Of a stretch of 64,000 bases of DNA, positions 11,926-22,117 are shown piece by piece; position 1 is the stretch's first letter, and each line of letters starts with the position of its first letter. Source of the DNA: Cryptomeria japonica (taxonomy: Eukaryota; Streptophyta; Pinopsida; Cupressales; Cupressaceae). Below the pieces are notes generated by a model that saw only the letters and a list, made by a program, of their open reading frames with translations, searched no databases and was not told the origin of the DNA. The translations under genes were made by a program, and so were the position numbers. Where the stretch lies: the NCBI RefSeq assembly GCF_030272615.1, contig NC_081412.1:346028169-346092168 (forward strand). The letters are read 5' to 3'.

Positions 11926-12304
11926 TGATTTGGCATATCATGATGCATTAAGATCTTGTGCTTCCCAATGGATTAGAATGATAGGCATGATTCTTGTGGA
12001 CTCCGAGACAACTCAAGCATGAGAAACATGCATTGAACACGGTGTTTGGTAGCTAATAGATGTGGTTTTGTGTTGGCATTCTCCTCATTCCACCTATTAT
12101 ATATAATCCTACTGTCAATTTTCCATGGAAGTGATTAAGCAACATACTACCAAACATGAGATGGCATTCACTAGTAAAATCTCGAAGATTCAATTTGGGT
12201 AAGATTTTTGCCATGAACTCAGATCTTATTAAACCTGGCTATTGTTTTTCGGGGAGGATTTTATGATGGGGAGTGCACTCTCTTGAGTGAACTCTGACAT
12301 TGCA
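11926..12304. other. Non-coding stretch between LINE remnant and hypothetical ORF
   Basis: No gene or repeat recognised. The sequence just upstream of the next ORF contains a GGAGTGCACTCTC word, a short imperfect palindrome. Confidence 0.4.
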
Positions 12305-12835
12305 ATGGAATTTGTTAAGAGATTGCAATCTTATATCCAAGATAGGGTTGTGGTGATAGCTCTTGAGATCATTTATATCAATCCCAAGTATAGTGAAGGC
12401 CTCAACTCGGTTTTGGATTATGCTAAGTTGAAGACAAGCGGTACCAACCCCAAAGACTATGTCCGCATGGTCATTCACTTGGAGCTGTTTGACAGGTTTC
12501 ACATTGTGGTCAAAAAAATGGATAGAATGGAACTTTTCCTCACGTATAGCTCTGGTAATTTCAAACCTAATCCAGACTTCATAGGCCTGCAGGTTCCCAA
12601 TCAGAAAGTGGAGGAGTTCGTGCACCCAAAAAATATGAAAGAGGTGAAAGCTGCTGTCAAAACCCTTATCTGGGCTGCAAATTTTGAGATACTGTTGGTG
12701 ATTGGAGAAGTGGGCCACAACAAGTCAGAGGTCCCACTGGTCTATCCGGACAAATGGCTTCCTTTACCACAAGGCTCTGGATATGCTTTCTTCTATTGGT
12801 TGATGGCGTCTGCTCTGTGTATAATCTTGTTATAA
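12305..12835 (+). CDS. Hypothetical protein, 176 residues, unrecognised
   Basis: The frame can be read from 12287 (a GTG), but the first ATG is at 12305, which I use. The stop is TAA at 12833-12835. The product has a mixed globular composition and ends with a hydrophobic stretch (YAFFYWLMASALCIILL) that could be a C-terminal membrane anchor. I see no catalytic motif. The downstream region (12836-13140) reads like a transcribed 3' UTR, but no clear polyadenylation signal is present. It may be the last exon of a host gene or an accessory ORF of a retroelement. The minus-strand ORF 12239-12718 overlaps it completely and is taken as its shadow. Confidence 0.4.
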   Translation: MEFVKRLQSYIQDRVVVIALEIIYINPKYSEGLNSVLDYAKLKTSGTNPKDYVRMVIHLELFDRFHIVVKKMDRMELFLTYSSGNFKPNPDFIGLQVPNQKVEEFVHPKNMKEVKAAVKTLIWAANFEILLVIGEVGHNKSEVPLVYPDKWLPLPQGSGYAFFYWLMASALCIILL

Positions 12836-13402
12836 ACGATTGAAGTTGGATATTTGCGTAGTATCTGATCTAGGGCAGCCCCCCTGTAAAATTGTAGCTT
12901 TTTAGCTGGACTCTTTGAGGATTGATACTTTTTGTTGTAAGGACAGGTGTCCCGCAGCCTCCTATAGATTTATCATTTCCAAGTCTTTGGTAGGTGTCAA
13001 ATTTGTTAATTTCTGGGGCATTGTTGGACTGGCCCTAGTTTATTGAATGTAAGGTCTTTTGTGGCTGTGGTAGCCACACTTTGTAATGTCTCATACAGAG
13101 CACGATTTTTTAGTTTTCTATATTGCTATTCATATTAAATACAATGGGATGGGCCTTACACACAGTTTACCCATTGTGTAAAAAGTATGCAGCGCATTAC
13201 AAAGTAGGTCGGAGTGTATTGGTTTCTTAAACTGGGAGTGTGAATGTTGAGAATTGCAAAGTAATTTTCCCGGATAGGCATTTTAAAGAGACTCAAGATA
13301 TCAGAATTAATAGTATGGCACACTATTATCCAAATACGTAATCCTATAGCTAATTGTAAAGTTATATAATAATTTGAAAGTGCAATGCTTGGCGTGGATG
13401 AC
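12836..13402. other. Non-coding, possible 3' UTR of the upstream ORF and intron of the minus-strand gene
   Basis: T-rich on the plus strand, no ORF. Contains a run of six C (about 12880) and short palindromic words such as GTGGCTGTGGTAGCCAC (about 13062). If the exon at 13403-13528 is real, this is the start of its first intron. Confidence 0.35.
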
Positions 13403-13528
13403 CTGGTCCTGATGGTGATGTGGTTGTGGCTGCGGTGAAGAGCGTCGTCTGAGAAGTAAGAGGGCCACGAGTGCCACCACTAAACCCATCACTGCCACCA
13501 CCAAGTACAACATACTCTCGCTCTCCAT
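13403..13528 (-). CDS. Putative first exon: N-terminal membrane anchor of an unknown protein
   Basis: On the minus strand an ATG at 13528 opens a 42-codon frame. It has a short acidic start (MESES), a strongly hydrophobic stretch of about 20 residues (YLVVAVMGLVVALVALLLL), then RRR and a Ser/Pro/Gln/His-rich linker. This is the layout of a signal-anchor, type III membrane protein start. The exon can end at CCAG followed by GT (GT at 13402-13401), in phase 0. A TATA-like box lies about 70 bases upstream. The segment is clearly GC- and CpG-richer than its surroundings. No second exon could be found on the minus strand down to position 1. Conifer introns can be very long, so the rest may lie outside or be lost. 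P450-like, ATL-like and other anchored enzymes all start this way, and the family cannot be named. Confidence 0.4.
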
Positions 13529-13594
13529 CCTCACCAACATACACCTCGTCCCCACCCCACGCACTAATTCTGCCTCTACAACTCTCGATGTCTA

Positions 13595-13602
13595 AATATA
13601 AT
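13595..13602 (-). promoter_or_regulatory. TATA-like box upstream of the anchor exon
   Basis: Minus strand reads TTATATTT here, about 70 bases before the ATG at 13528. The DNA between and upstream (13530-13740) is unusually GC-rich for the region, as expected for a plant core promoter and 5' UTR. Prediction from position and sequence only. Confidence 0.3.
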
Positions 13603-14005
13603 TTACCTGTATCCAAATCAAGTGAACAAGTATAAATAATCAATTTAAGGATGCCTGCCTCGCCTCGGTTGAATTTGTCAAAACAGTGTCGGCATGGCCG
13701 AGCAACCGGCGAGCTTCGCCTCTCATACTCACTGTTGCGTGCTCTAAAAATACAAATTACGGTATTGTAATGTGAAAATAAAGCATTTTTTGTACTGGAT
13801 GTGGTAAATATCGACAATTAATATCTAAGTGTTATATAATTTGGTTAGAGTTCACTCAAAATTCCCTTTATTTAATTGTATTAATTTTTTTAAAAACTAA
13901 TACAATATTATCATCTTATTAGTTGTCACATGGTAGGAATATTAATGTACTCATTAGATTTTATTAACTGATAACAAAGAATTAATCCTGGTCTATTTTA
14001 TTTTT

Positions 14006-14985
14006 TTGATGGAGAAAGGTTTTGAACAATCTAATCTTAAATGGAGTTTAATTTGGAACAATAAAGTTACCCCAAAAATCACTCACTTCTGGTGGACAAC
14101 AAATCATAACAAAATTCTCATAACTAATAATCTTGTGAAACGAGGATTTAATTTAGTAAATGGATGTATTATTTACTATAATGATGAATAATTGGTTGAT
14201 CACCTTGTTCTTCACTACAAGTTCACAAAAGAAGTTTGGGATGAAGTGTTGTCCTCTCTTTAGACCTATTGAGCTAGTCCTAGAACCATAAAAGACTTCA
14301 TTGGGAATTAGAAAGACCGTGCCCCCTTCAAACACCTTGTTATTAGAGAAACAATAGGATCTTCTGGGAAGAAGCTAAAAATGGTAGGGAGGTCTTTTAA
14401 ATTATTAAAAATGGGATCCAAGAAAACGTTAACTCGATTAAGTCTCAAGAGGCTTTTCAGCTCCTCTTTGATCTCGAATTGTCGATAAGATCAACTTGGG
14501 GGATCACTCATCCTGTAAAAAAAATCAAACCCACCAAGAGACTCTTAAGAAAAAATGTTAAATGGAGAAAAACTAAAATAGGGGTGGATTAAGTTAAATT
14601 TGATGAGTGTAGCAAAAGTAATTCAAGAGTTGTGACTACAAAAGGAATCATAAGAGATGATAATAGTCAAATGATTGAAGGCTATGCTAAAAAGGTTGGA
14701 GTCAAAACCAACAATGACGTTGAGGCTCAAGTTGTGTGATGGGGGATTAAACATGTTATACTACATGGCTTTCATAAATTGATTATTGAAGGGGACTCTA
14801 AGATAATTGTTGACCTCCTAAAATCTTCCTCACAACCCCCTTGAAAATAAATAGCCCTTATTGAAGATAGCAGACGACTATTATCCTCGATATCACAATG
14901 GAAGATCTACCACATTTATAGAGAAGGGAACAAATTAGTAGATGTTCTAGCTAATTTGGGTCTAGTGTTTAATGAATGGAACTAT
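14006..14985 (+). pseudogene. LINE 3' end: RVT zinc-binding domain plus RNase H
   Basis: The first island (14006-14191) shows the reverse-transcriptase zinc-binding domain found at the C-terminus of plant L1-type ORF2, with WSLIWNNKVTPKITHFWW. Further on (about 14580-14985) the RNase H domain is readable, with IKLNFDECSKSN, GIIRDDN, IIEGDSKIIVDLL and YREGNKLVDVLANLG. These give the order Asp, Glu region, GDS, and N-x-x-x-D-x-L-A. Stops (for example in QVV*WG and QPP*KI) and frame changes between the islands make it a pseudogene. The 5' part is missing. No poly(A) tail or target duplication was identified. Confidence 0.75.
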
Positions 14986-15120
14986 TGATCGTTGAATAAG
15001 AGTTGCCTACTTAGGTCAAGATTATTTTGATTGAAAATTGATTAAATTTAATAATTAATCATGTGTTGGACTAAGATTAATGCCTTATGCCAAGCACACT
15101 AGAATAATTATGCAGAATGG

Positions 15121-15393
15121 TGTCACATCGTAAATTGTATGCACATGCAATTTCGTCCTCACCTAGACCTCACCTTGGCATTTTGTTTCTTGATGCCCGA
15201 TGACGGCTTTGATTCTGCTCATACCTCCCACAAACCTACATTTTCACTTTCTCTTTTGCCTCTTCCTCAAATCTAAGTCTTGATTTCTCATGACAGATCA
15301 TGGCACCAAAGCACCCCAATCCTCTCAATCAAGACCAAAATTTGTTCCTCACAATGGTCACTTCAAGTTGGGGGATTTAGGTTCCATGTCAGC
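15121..15393 (+). repeat. Element E, 5' LTR, first piece
   Basis: Starts TGTCACATCGTAAATTG after the LINE remnant and ends at the TCAGC target site of element A (15389-15393). The sequence resumes after A at 41358. Reading on gives a TATAAAAGGAGG promoter word, then after the copia insertion the terminal ACA and a primer-site-like TGG at 56427. This piece is therefore the start of U3. The assignment is inference from continuity; the 3' LTR of E is not in the window for comparison. Confidence 0.55.
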
Positions 15394-16955
15394 TGGTGCA
15401 GGAGCACCTAGTTTTGAGTGCAATTTCTTCATTTTGGTGTGTTTGTTCATAGTTTGGTTTTGGATGGTGAATAAGAGTCTTCTCATAGGTCCTCATATGT
15501 TTTTGATATTCTTTGGTAGGTTGGATGTCCATAGGACCATGTATTTGCTCAATTTTGGCTTGGAAGCCTAAAATGGCATAATCATGCATTTTGATGTAAA
15601 ATGTCTTGAAAAGTCTTGTTTGGCATTGGGACATGTTAAGGTAGTGGTTTTTAGTCATCCTAGATGGTTTGGAAAAGGAAACAAAGCATGTAATGCAAAA
15701 ATGCACTTTTTGGCAAAAGTTGTCAAAGTTGCTTGACAACATTTTGCAACGTTGAGCATCTTGTTGCAACTTTGATCAAAGAGTTAGTTAGGAAACCGAT
15801 GGAGAGTTAGTTAGGCAAAAAATGCAATATAAATGCCCTGATCATGAACTTAATGAGGTTGGTGAACGCCTGGAGCAGATTTGAATACAATTTGGAGACC
15901 ATTTTTTGAGTTTTTACCTTGTGTTTTCTAAGAATTAGAGCAGCAGTCCGTACTTAATGGATTGATTGCATTTTTGTTCTTTTCTCATTGTTTTGTACAT
16001 GTTATTGTAGTGCTCAGGAAGCATTTTGGTTAGTTTTATTGCAGGTTTGAGTTGAGTTCTTAATTTTTTAAGCTCTCAGCCTAAGTAAGGGTTTGAGAGG
16101 CCCAAACATGGTTCCAACTTGAAGTCCTTTGAGTTCTTCTCAATAACCCTTGGGACTCGAGCCATGGAACCTTTGTAAAGTGTACATAGTCTTTATTTTC
16201 CTTTGGAGGTCATTGAAAGGTCAATGAGCATCATTTCCTAGGCAAGCTCAATCATAGCCCAGTTAGGAAATGAGTGAAATTATACAAATGCTTGCAGGGA
16301 TGAGCAGGGTTGGAGTTTCAAAGTGTTTGGAATGAACAAGTGGGGTGTGGCAAAGAACATGTGAGAGTTTAGAGGTGTGGTAGATCAAGAAAGATACCTA
16401 ACCCTTGGAAAAAGACCAAAACAAGCCTAAAACCCCTTAAAACAAGCATTTCTCGGGTTTCGTACATGTACGGTTATACTAAGATTTCTCATTTCATAAA
16501 TTTTAAAGTACTTCCAAAAGGGTACTCGGATCACCAAATATTTTGTGTGGTTCTTTGGGGAAATTATGATTAAATCCACAAAAAACGATTAGGTAGGGCT
16601 AATTGGGACTTTAGGGCTACTAGGCCTAGAAAATAGGGAAAGGAAGGAGCGATGGGGAAATGGATCAAACCCAAACCCTAAACCTATTGATTGGCCTTGA
16701 AAAACATCATGAACACCCACTACAACCTCTGCAAGCATTTGTTAGGAGTTTTGAGAGTGTGAGGTTGGATTTACCCTTGTGAATCTCAACCATGCCTGAG
16801 CAACCAGTGAGCACAACTTGATTGGGAGCACTCCTAGAGAGTTGGGAAGTCTAATTTGTTTGTTATAATAGAGAAAAATGAAGGGAGACCACTAAAACAA
16901 CACTTGACTTCCCTTTGACAAGGAATTGACTCTCTTTGAGTCTACCTCCCCATCA
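15394..16955 (+). repeat. Element A 5' LTR
   Basis: 1562 bp, begins TGGTGCAGGA and ends CCCATCA. It aligns along its length with 39790-41357, with scattered substitutions and small indels, showing the insertion is not recent. The boundaries are fixed by the TCAGC target duplication on the left and the primer site four bases after the right end. Confidence 0.92.
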
Positions 16956-16958
16956 TAG

Positions 16959-16970
16959 TGGTATCAGAGC
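16959..16970 (+). promoter_or_regulatory. Element A primer binding site, initiator tRNA-Met
   Basis: TGGTATCAGAGC, complementary to the 3' end of plant initiator tRNA-Met, three bases (TAG) after the LTR end. It sets the orientation of the element as plus. Confidence 0.95.
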
Positions 16971-16997
16971 AACCAAGATTTGGGAAGAAGCCAGTAC

Positions 16998-18125
16998 ATG
17001 ACAGACACTGAATCAGTAGGAGAGAATAGTCTAAGGATGGTGACCAATGTAGAGTTAGCCAAGAAGTTAGAAGACCAAGAGGAAGAAAATAGGCTCCTCA
17101 GAGAAAGATTACTACAATTGGAGAGCAAATTAGATGCAGTTGAAGACAAAACTAAGAAAGTAGCAATTAAGGTCAATGAAGGGAAGGGTAAAGAAGTTGT
17201 AGAAGAGGATAGGACACCTGAACCAGACCCTATTCTACCTAAAGAACCATTCCTTAAAGCAATCAAAGCCTTAGGAGCAAAATCCCTAGAAGGAGTGCCA
17301 CTTTTTTGTGGAAAAATGGAGCTTGAGGTAGTCCTGGAATGGATAGAGGGATTGGAGAATCTATGTGAATGTGATGGAATCAGTGAGGCACAAAAGGTGA
17401 AGGTGGCCAAGTCTAGATTGAGAGGAGAAGCATTGACTTGGTGGAAATTGATCCAAGAAGAGAGGCAAAAAGAGGGTAAGAACCCCATAGCTACTTGGAA
17501 GGGCATGTTAGCCAAGGTGAAAGAAGCATACATCCCTGAAGATTATGAGATCCAATTGCACAAGAGGAGACAAAATTTGAGACAAAGAGACTTGGATGTG
17601 AGCAGCTACACTGAGGAATTTCAGATGTTGTGCCTGAGATCCAAGGTGGTAGAGGATGAGAGCATCAAGGTAGCCAGATACTTGAATGGCTTGAGATGGA
17701 ATATTCAAGAGGAATTAAGCTGGTTATGCCCCAATACTGTGCATAAGTGCTATCAATTGGCACTGAAAGTGGAGGAAAAGAGAAAGAAGAAACAAGAACA
17801 AAGCAACAGAGGTAGAGGTAGGGGAAGAGATGGCAGAGGTTAGAGAGGTAGTTTTGGTGGAAGAAGTGTAGACCAAAGATCCCAAGGGGAATCCAAGTTG
17901 GTTGAGCAAAGTGGGGATTCCAATAGCAAGAGCAGCTATAGAGGAAGGGGATCTAGCAACTCGAGTAGAGGAAGGTCTAGTGGATCAGGAAGAGGGTCCT
18001 ATTTTGCCACCATGAAGTGATACAATTGCCATCAACTTGGACACCCGACCTAAAGATGCCCTGAGAAGTCTTCTTCATCCCAAGGAGGTGAGAGGAGAGT
18101 AAATTATGCTCAAGAGGATGCAACA
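16998..18125 (+). pseudogene. Element A gag
   Basis: First ATG at 16998, just behind the primer site. The N-terminal 50 residues form a Glu/Leu coiled coil. The central capsid part (about 17280-17760) shows the retrotransposon gag fold words LRGEALTWW, SSYTEEFQMLC and ARYLNGLRW. Then comes an Arg/Gly-rich stretch and a CCHC knuckle (YNCHQLGHPT, then RCP) at about 18020-18062. The frame carries stops TAG 17841, TGA 18018 (in place of the Cys just before YNC) and TAA 18051, but no frameshift, so it runs directly into protease. It would package element RNA if intact. Now dead. Confidence 0.85.
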
Positions 18126-18128
18126 AAC

Positions 18129-18611
18129 ATGAAAGTGTCAGAAGTAAGTTTGGATTTAGAGGTTGGAGATAACCTCATGATAAGAAGAGTCTTGATTAAA
18201 GAATCGGTTAAGGAGGAACCTAGCCAAAGGAGATCCTTGTTTAGAATAAAATACAAAATCATGGGAAAGGTATGTAGAGTGGTGATGGATTCAGGATCCA
18301 CAGACAACATAGTGTCAGAGGAAGCGGCGAGTAAGCTCAATTTGCCTAGAATACCACATAGTGATCCCTATAGAGTTACATGACTCAACAAGGGGAAACA
18401 TGTTCTTGTAAATGAACAAACTTGGGTGGAGTTCACTATAGGAGGCTACAAGGACAAAATCTTGTGTGATATCTTACCCATGGATGCTTGCCACCTACTC
18501 CTAGGTAGGCCATGGCAGTTTGACAGAAAGGCAATACACCATGGAGAGAAGAATGCTTATACCTTGCAAAAGGATGGAACCACCTACAAAATCTAGTCCA
18601 TAGGAGACTAA
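18129..18611 (+). pseudogene. Element A aspartic protease
   Basis: Same frame as gag. The active-site word is VVMDSGSTDNIVSEEAA (D-S-G intact, about 18283), and the downstream ILCDILPMDACHLLLGRPW gives the hydrophobic LLLGRPW motif of retroviral-type proteases. TGA 18381, TAG 18594 and TAA 18609 interrupt it. Known role: cutting of the Gag-Pol precursor. Confidence 0.85.
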
Positions 18612-19165
18612 GTGGAGGGTAGATCCAAAGGTTCTAATGTGTCGCTAGTTGGTGAGAAAGAGTTAATCAACACACTCAAGGAGGGAGAAGGAGTGGGATT
18701 TGCCATTGTTGTAAAGCCAAAAGAAGACAACAAAGTGTGCATTCCTAAAGAAATGCAACAGGTCCTAAATCAGTTTAAGGACATCATTAGTGATGGAACA
18801 CCAGCTACATTGCCTCCTCAATGTGCCATAAGTCACCAAATTGACTTTATACCTGGAGATTCTTTGCCCAACAAGGCAGCTTATAAAATGACACCGGATC
18901 AAAACAAGGAGATAGCCAAGCAAATACAAGAACTCCTAGACAATGGAATAATCAGGAAGAGCATCATCCCATGTGCAGTACCCACCATTTTGGCTCCAAA
19001 GAAGGGAGGTACTTGGAGACTTTGCACTGACTCTAGAGCCATAAACCGGATTACTATCAGGTATAGATTTCCCATCCCAAGAATTGAAGACTTGATGGAT
19101 TGTTTGGGAGGTGTTGAACACTTCACCAAGATAGATCTCAAGAGTGGTTACCACCAAATCAGAAA
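18612..19165 (+). pseudogene. Element A reverse transcriptase, N-terminal part
   Basis: Open frame continuing gag and protease. Visible RT words are DNGIIRKSIIPCAVPTILAPK, shortened here to the IIRKS and PTILAPKKGG part, then WRLCTDSRAINRITIRYRFP and HFTKIDLKSGYHQI. The last gives the first catalytic Asp (FTKIDL). The frame stops abruptly after YHQI, where element B was inserted. RT continues at 37320 with EGDEWKTAF. The two halves are adjacent in the fold, so the interruption is by insertion, not deletion. Confidence 0.9.
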
Positions 19166-19421
19166 TGTGGTGTAAAAAAGTGGAATAAGTATGTAAGCTG
19201 CAAGACACAACACTTCAATTAAGTCATTACATGTATGGTTAAATAGATATAAGCATGGATATGAAAACCATAACAAATCGACTAATTGCCTTCTAAAAGA
19301 TGTGAGTATAAGATTTCTCTCAGATTTGTATAAGCAATACCAGTGACTAGACTACACCAAGACGAAGAATTTAATCTATATGAATATGAGATAAAGCTAA
19401 ATGGATGCAAGATGGATGAAA

Positions 19422-19485
19422 TATTCAAGCAATAAAGGATTCAAGCAATAATGGATTCAAGCAATAATGGATTTAAGCAATAATA
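19422..19485. repeat. 16-bp tandem repeat, four copies, in the 3' LTR of B
   Basis: Four units of ATTCAAGCAATAATGG with minor variation. The other LTR (35714-35745) has only two units. The difference arose after insertion, probably by replication slippage. Confidence 0.8.
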
Positions 19486-20452
19486 AATAGACTAAATATG
19501 CAAAAAGATAAACTAAGATGCATTAATCTCAAAAAGAAAGCACAATATATTCAATGACTCCAAAGCGAAAAGTGTATAATAACAAATCTCCAGGGTGTTT
19601 TGAATGAGAGCTAAAGGCTGAATTTATAGAGAATCACAAGAGAGATCAAGAAAAAGCACAATTTAGGATTAATTGAAATAATTGAGAAATCAGATCTAGT
19701 TAACCTTGAGATAGATTCCAATTATAGTTTAATGGAAATGCATTCAGAAAAGAAGTTTGAGTTTGCATTAGAAATAAGAATTAATTAATTCCATGCACTT
19801 GAGATAAAAATAGGTAATTCTTTGATTTATTCAAGAAAAGAGTCTTTTCAATGCAACTGAATTTCTTTTTCTCAAAAGCTTTGAGTTTCAATTTTAGAGA
19901 ATGATTAATAATTCAATTTAATTGCTTTTCCTGATTTCAAGTTAATCTCAATTTAGAAGAATATCTCAAGTTTGATTTCTCTCAATTCAATTCTATTATT
20001 TTATTTTTAATTTAACTCTTGCTTTGTGATTAATTCCTCTTTTGTAATAAATTAGTTCCTTTTTTTTAATGATTAAATGGCAAATTTATTAATTAATTAA
20101 ATATGCTAGGATATTTAATAAATTAAACAGGATAATTGATCAAAATGATATTCTTGGAATGATTCAATTAATTAAATAAATATTTAATTAATATTGAGTA
20201 TTTGATTTGCCATGTGGCATTTGATGATTAAAGAATTAATAATGTGCTCAAGATTAATTTAATTGCCTTTGGTTAGGACCTTGGTGATGTTGTCGAGATT
20301 AGGGGCCCATGGTTTAGATGACCATTTTTAGGGTATTACATTTGCCCCTCTTTGAATTAATGTGCGAGCAGCGCGTTGGTTCAAAGAATAGTTGATGTCT
20401 AGGAAATACCAGTTCTGAACTTGATTGATCACGAACCAGACGAAGAGCGAGG

Positions 20453-20942
20453 TGTTTATCTTGATTTCAAGCGATGAAGCTGAACAAAGTTGATTAAAGC
20501 AATATCGATCCTAAACTTGATTGAACTAGGAACGATAAAGAGTAAAGATACCGAACTTGAACTTGATTGATCAAGAAGCAGATCTTACTGATCTAGAACT
20601 TGATTAAACTAGACACAGCGAGCGAAGATAAAATCGGTCTTGAACTTGATGGATCAAGACACGATGAGTGAAGATAAACTATCCAGCTTGTTTTAAAGCG
20701 ATGAAACTGAACACCAACTTAGATTGAGCATGTGATCAAAGATACTCTTTAAACTTTTGATTGAGTTTAAATGAATAATCAGCTTGATGAAAAGCGATGA
20801 ATCTAATTAACGTTAAGAGGCTGATTTAGATGAAGACAATATCAGCTTGATTTGAAGCGATGAAACTGATATGCCCCTAGCGATTGATTCGATTCAGATG
20901 ATCGAGAAATCTCAACTTGATATGAAGCGATGAAGCTGAGAT
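20453..20942. repeat. Array of inverted-repeat hairpin units in U3 of the B LTR (left copy)
   Basis: Units share a loop-like core, GATTTGAAGCGATG in variants, flanked by arms that are reverse complements of each other but differ between units: TGTTTATCTT with AAGCTGAACA (20453-20486, imperfect), ATATCAG with CTGATAT (20839-20872), ATCTCA with TGAGAT (20909-20942). A second unit type has the core AACTTGATTGA with arms CTTGA/TCAAG (20556-20575), TCTAG/CTAGA (20592-20613) and GTCTTGA/TCAAGAC (20637-20660). The matching copy in the other LTR is 36710-37203. Confidence 0.75.
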
Positions 20943-21438
20943 GCCCCTTAGCAATAAGAACTTGATTTTCTTTAGTTGAAAATATTTTTACTCGAATTTT
21001 GATGAAGATTTGAAAAATTTCTTGACTTTGAAGATGTGAGGTCATAAGGTTATCAGTATGCCCCCTCAAGAGCGAAATTGAAAGATAGCGAGGGTACATG
21101 ATTATAGGCAATTGTTGGAAATGATAATGACTTGAGAATAAAAATTGAGTCAGAAGAATATTTGAAAATTTGGCATTGATCGATGAGAGAAATTGAGCGC
21201 AAAGTTGAATTGTAGAATAAAAATTGAGATTCAGCGTTGCTTACTAAGAAATTGAGCGCAATTTGAAGAAAGATTGAGTTTTTGATGAAAGCACAAAGTG
21301 GTCCAAATTTTGTGAAATTGACTAGCAAAATGATCTCGAATTTCGATTTTGATCCCGAAAATGGAATCAGGATAGGCAAATTAGCTAAGGGTACAATTTT
21401 CATGTCCATTAGAGCAAGTTGAAAAATTAGGGTTTTGG

Positions 21439-21446
21439 TTATATAT
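21439..21446 (+). promoter_or_regulatory. TATA-like box of the antisense PMD gene
   Basis: TTATATAT in an otherwise moderate context, about 56 bases before the ATG at 21502 and just inside the 3' LTR of element B. Direction is plus, opposite to the element. Confidence 0.35.
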
Positions 21447-21501
21447 GGGGTAAAAGTGTCATTTTCAATTCATTTTAACCCTCCAAGTTTGAAAATTCAA
21501 A

Positions 21502-21578
21502 ATGCCTTCTGTGAAGAAAAATGGTGGTTCACACACAGGAGCATCGATTCAAGCGCCAGAGATGACATAATCAACCTC
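21502..21578 (+). pseudogene. Possible first exon of the antisense PMD gene
   Basis: ATG at 21502 starts a short frame (MPSVKKNGGSHTGAS...), followed after 77 bases by GTAAGT at 21579, a perfect plant splice donor. One TAA (from a possible CAA) breaks the frame near the end. The next supported coding block starts near 22118, after a GTTCGTTAG that could be an acceptor. Exon status is inference from position and splice signals. Confidence 0.35.
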
Positions 21579-21689
21579 GTAAGTATGAGCAAACGGTAAG
21601 TGATCGATCTTAAGCCTGTTAATCATTTCAATTTTGAATTTTTTTGTTGAATTTTTCAATTTTTAGGCATGTTGAAGTCAGACTTTATC

Positions 21690-21905
21690 ATTTTGTCGTG
21701 TGAGGCAGGATCCTGCCTTGTACGACAAATTGATTGAATGTCTTTTATCGTTTAAGGTTACTAGTTTTGTCGTACTGCAACTACCCTTATGTCGTACAAG
21801 TACCTTCAAAAGAGCCCATTTTGTCGTTCTAAGGCTAGTCTTATGTTGTATCAGAGTATTTTGTCATCCGAGGCCAATTCTTGACTCGTATGAGTTACTA
21901 TCTCT
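21690..21905. repeat. Degenerate TTGTCGTAC / GTACGACAA words
   Basis: TTGTCGTG (about 21693), TTGTACGACAAA (about 21719), TTGTCGTACT (about 21768), ATGTCGTACAAG (about 21789), TTGTCGTTCT (about 21821) and TTGTCATCCG (about 21861) are related to the TCGTACGACA words clustered at 33727-33941 and 35236-35328 at the other end of element B. They lie in the presumed intron of the PMD gene. Confidence 0.55.
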
Positions 21906-22117
21906 GTGATGTTTTGTCCTTTGAAAAACAGTAAGCCTTTTTGAAGGTGCAAACTTGAAATTTTGATTTTGCAGTTGATGTAGTTGGATTTGCATGGTGT
22001 TTTGCTTCTCTTATAGCATGATTTGAAATGTTTCCTGATACGCTGTTGTTTGATTTTTGCAAGTTTGATTGCCCCATGTGTTGTTCAAATGTGTATATCC
22101 ACCGACCATGACATTAG

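Larger units (their letters stand above)
19171..21055 (-). repeat. Element B 3' LTR (left copy)
   Basis: About 1.9 kb, matching 35463-37312. On the plus strand it begins TGTAAAAAAGTGG and ends GGTTATCA, next to a purine tract on the minus strand (rc of CCCCCTCAAG). The end could lie up to 21062, since GTATGCC is also shared by both copies. The left half is AT-rich. The right half, U3 in the element's direction, holds two families of hairpins. A 16-bp tandem repeat lies at 19422-19485. Confidence 0.88.

Noticed and set aside
12239-12718. 159-residue minus-strand ORF
   Set aside because: Fully overlaps the plus-strand ORF 12305-12835. Neither is proven, but the plus-strand frame is longer and has a better start.
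13362-13817. 151-residue minus-strand ORF overlapping the anchor exon
   Set aside because: Other frame of the same GC-rich segment, with no domain features. The membrane-anchor frame is more gene-like.
16959-16970. Possible tRNA gene at TGGTATCAGAGC
   Set aside because: Only the 12-base primer complement is present, next to an LTR end. No cloverleaf.
16964-17533. 189-residue minus-strand ORF
   Set aside because: Antisense shadow of element A gag, with Ser/Leu-rich composition typical of a reversed Glu/Lys-rich gene.
20453-20942. CRISPR-like regular repeats
   Set aside because: Spacing is irregular, units are hairpins with varying arms, and the sequence is a plant LTR present twice.
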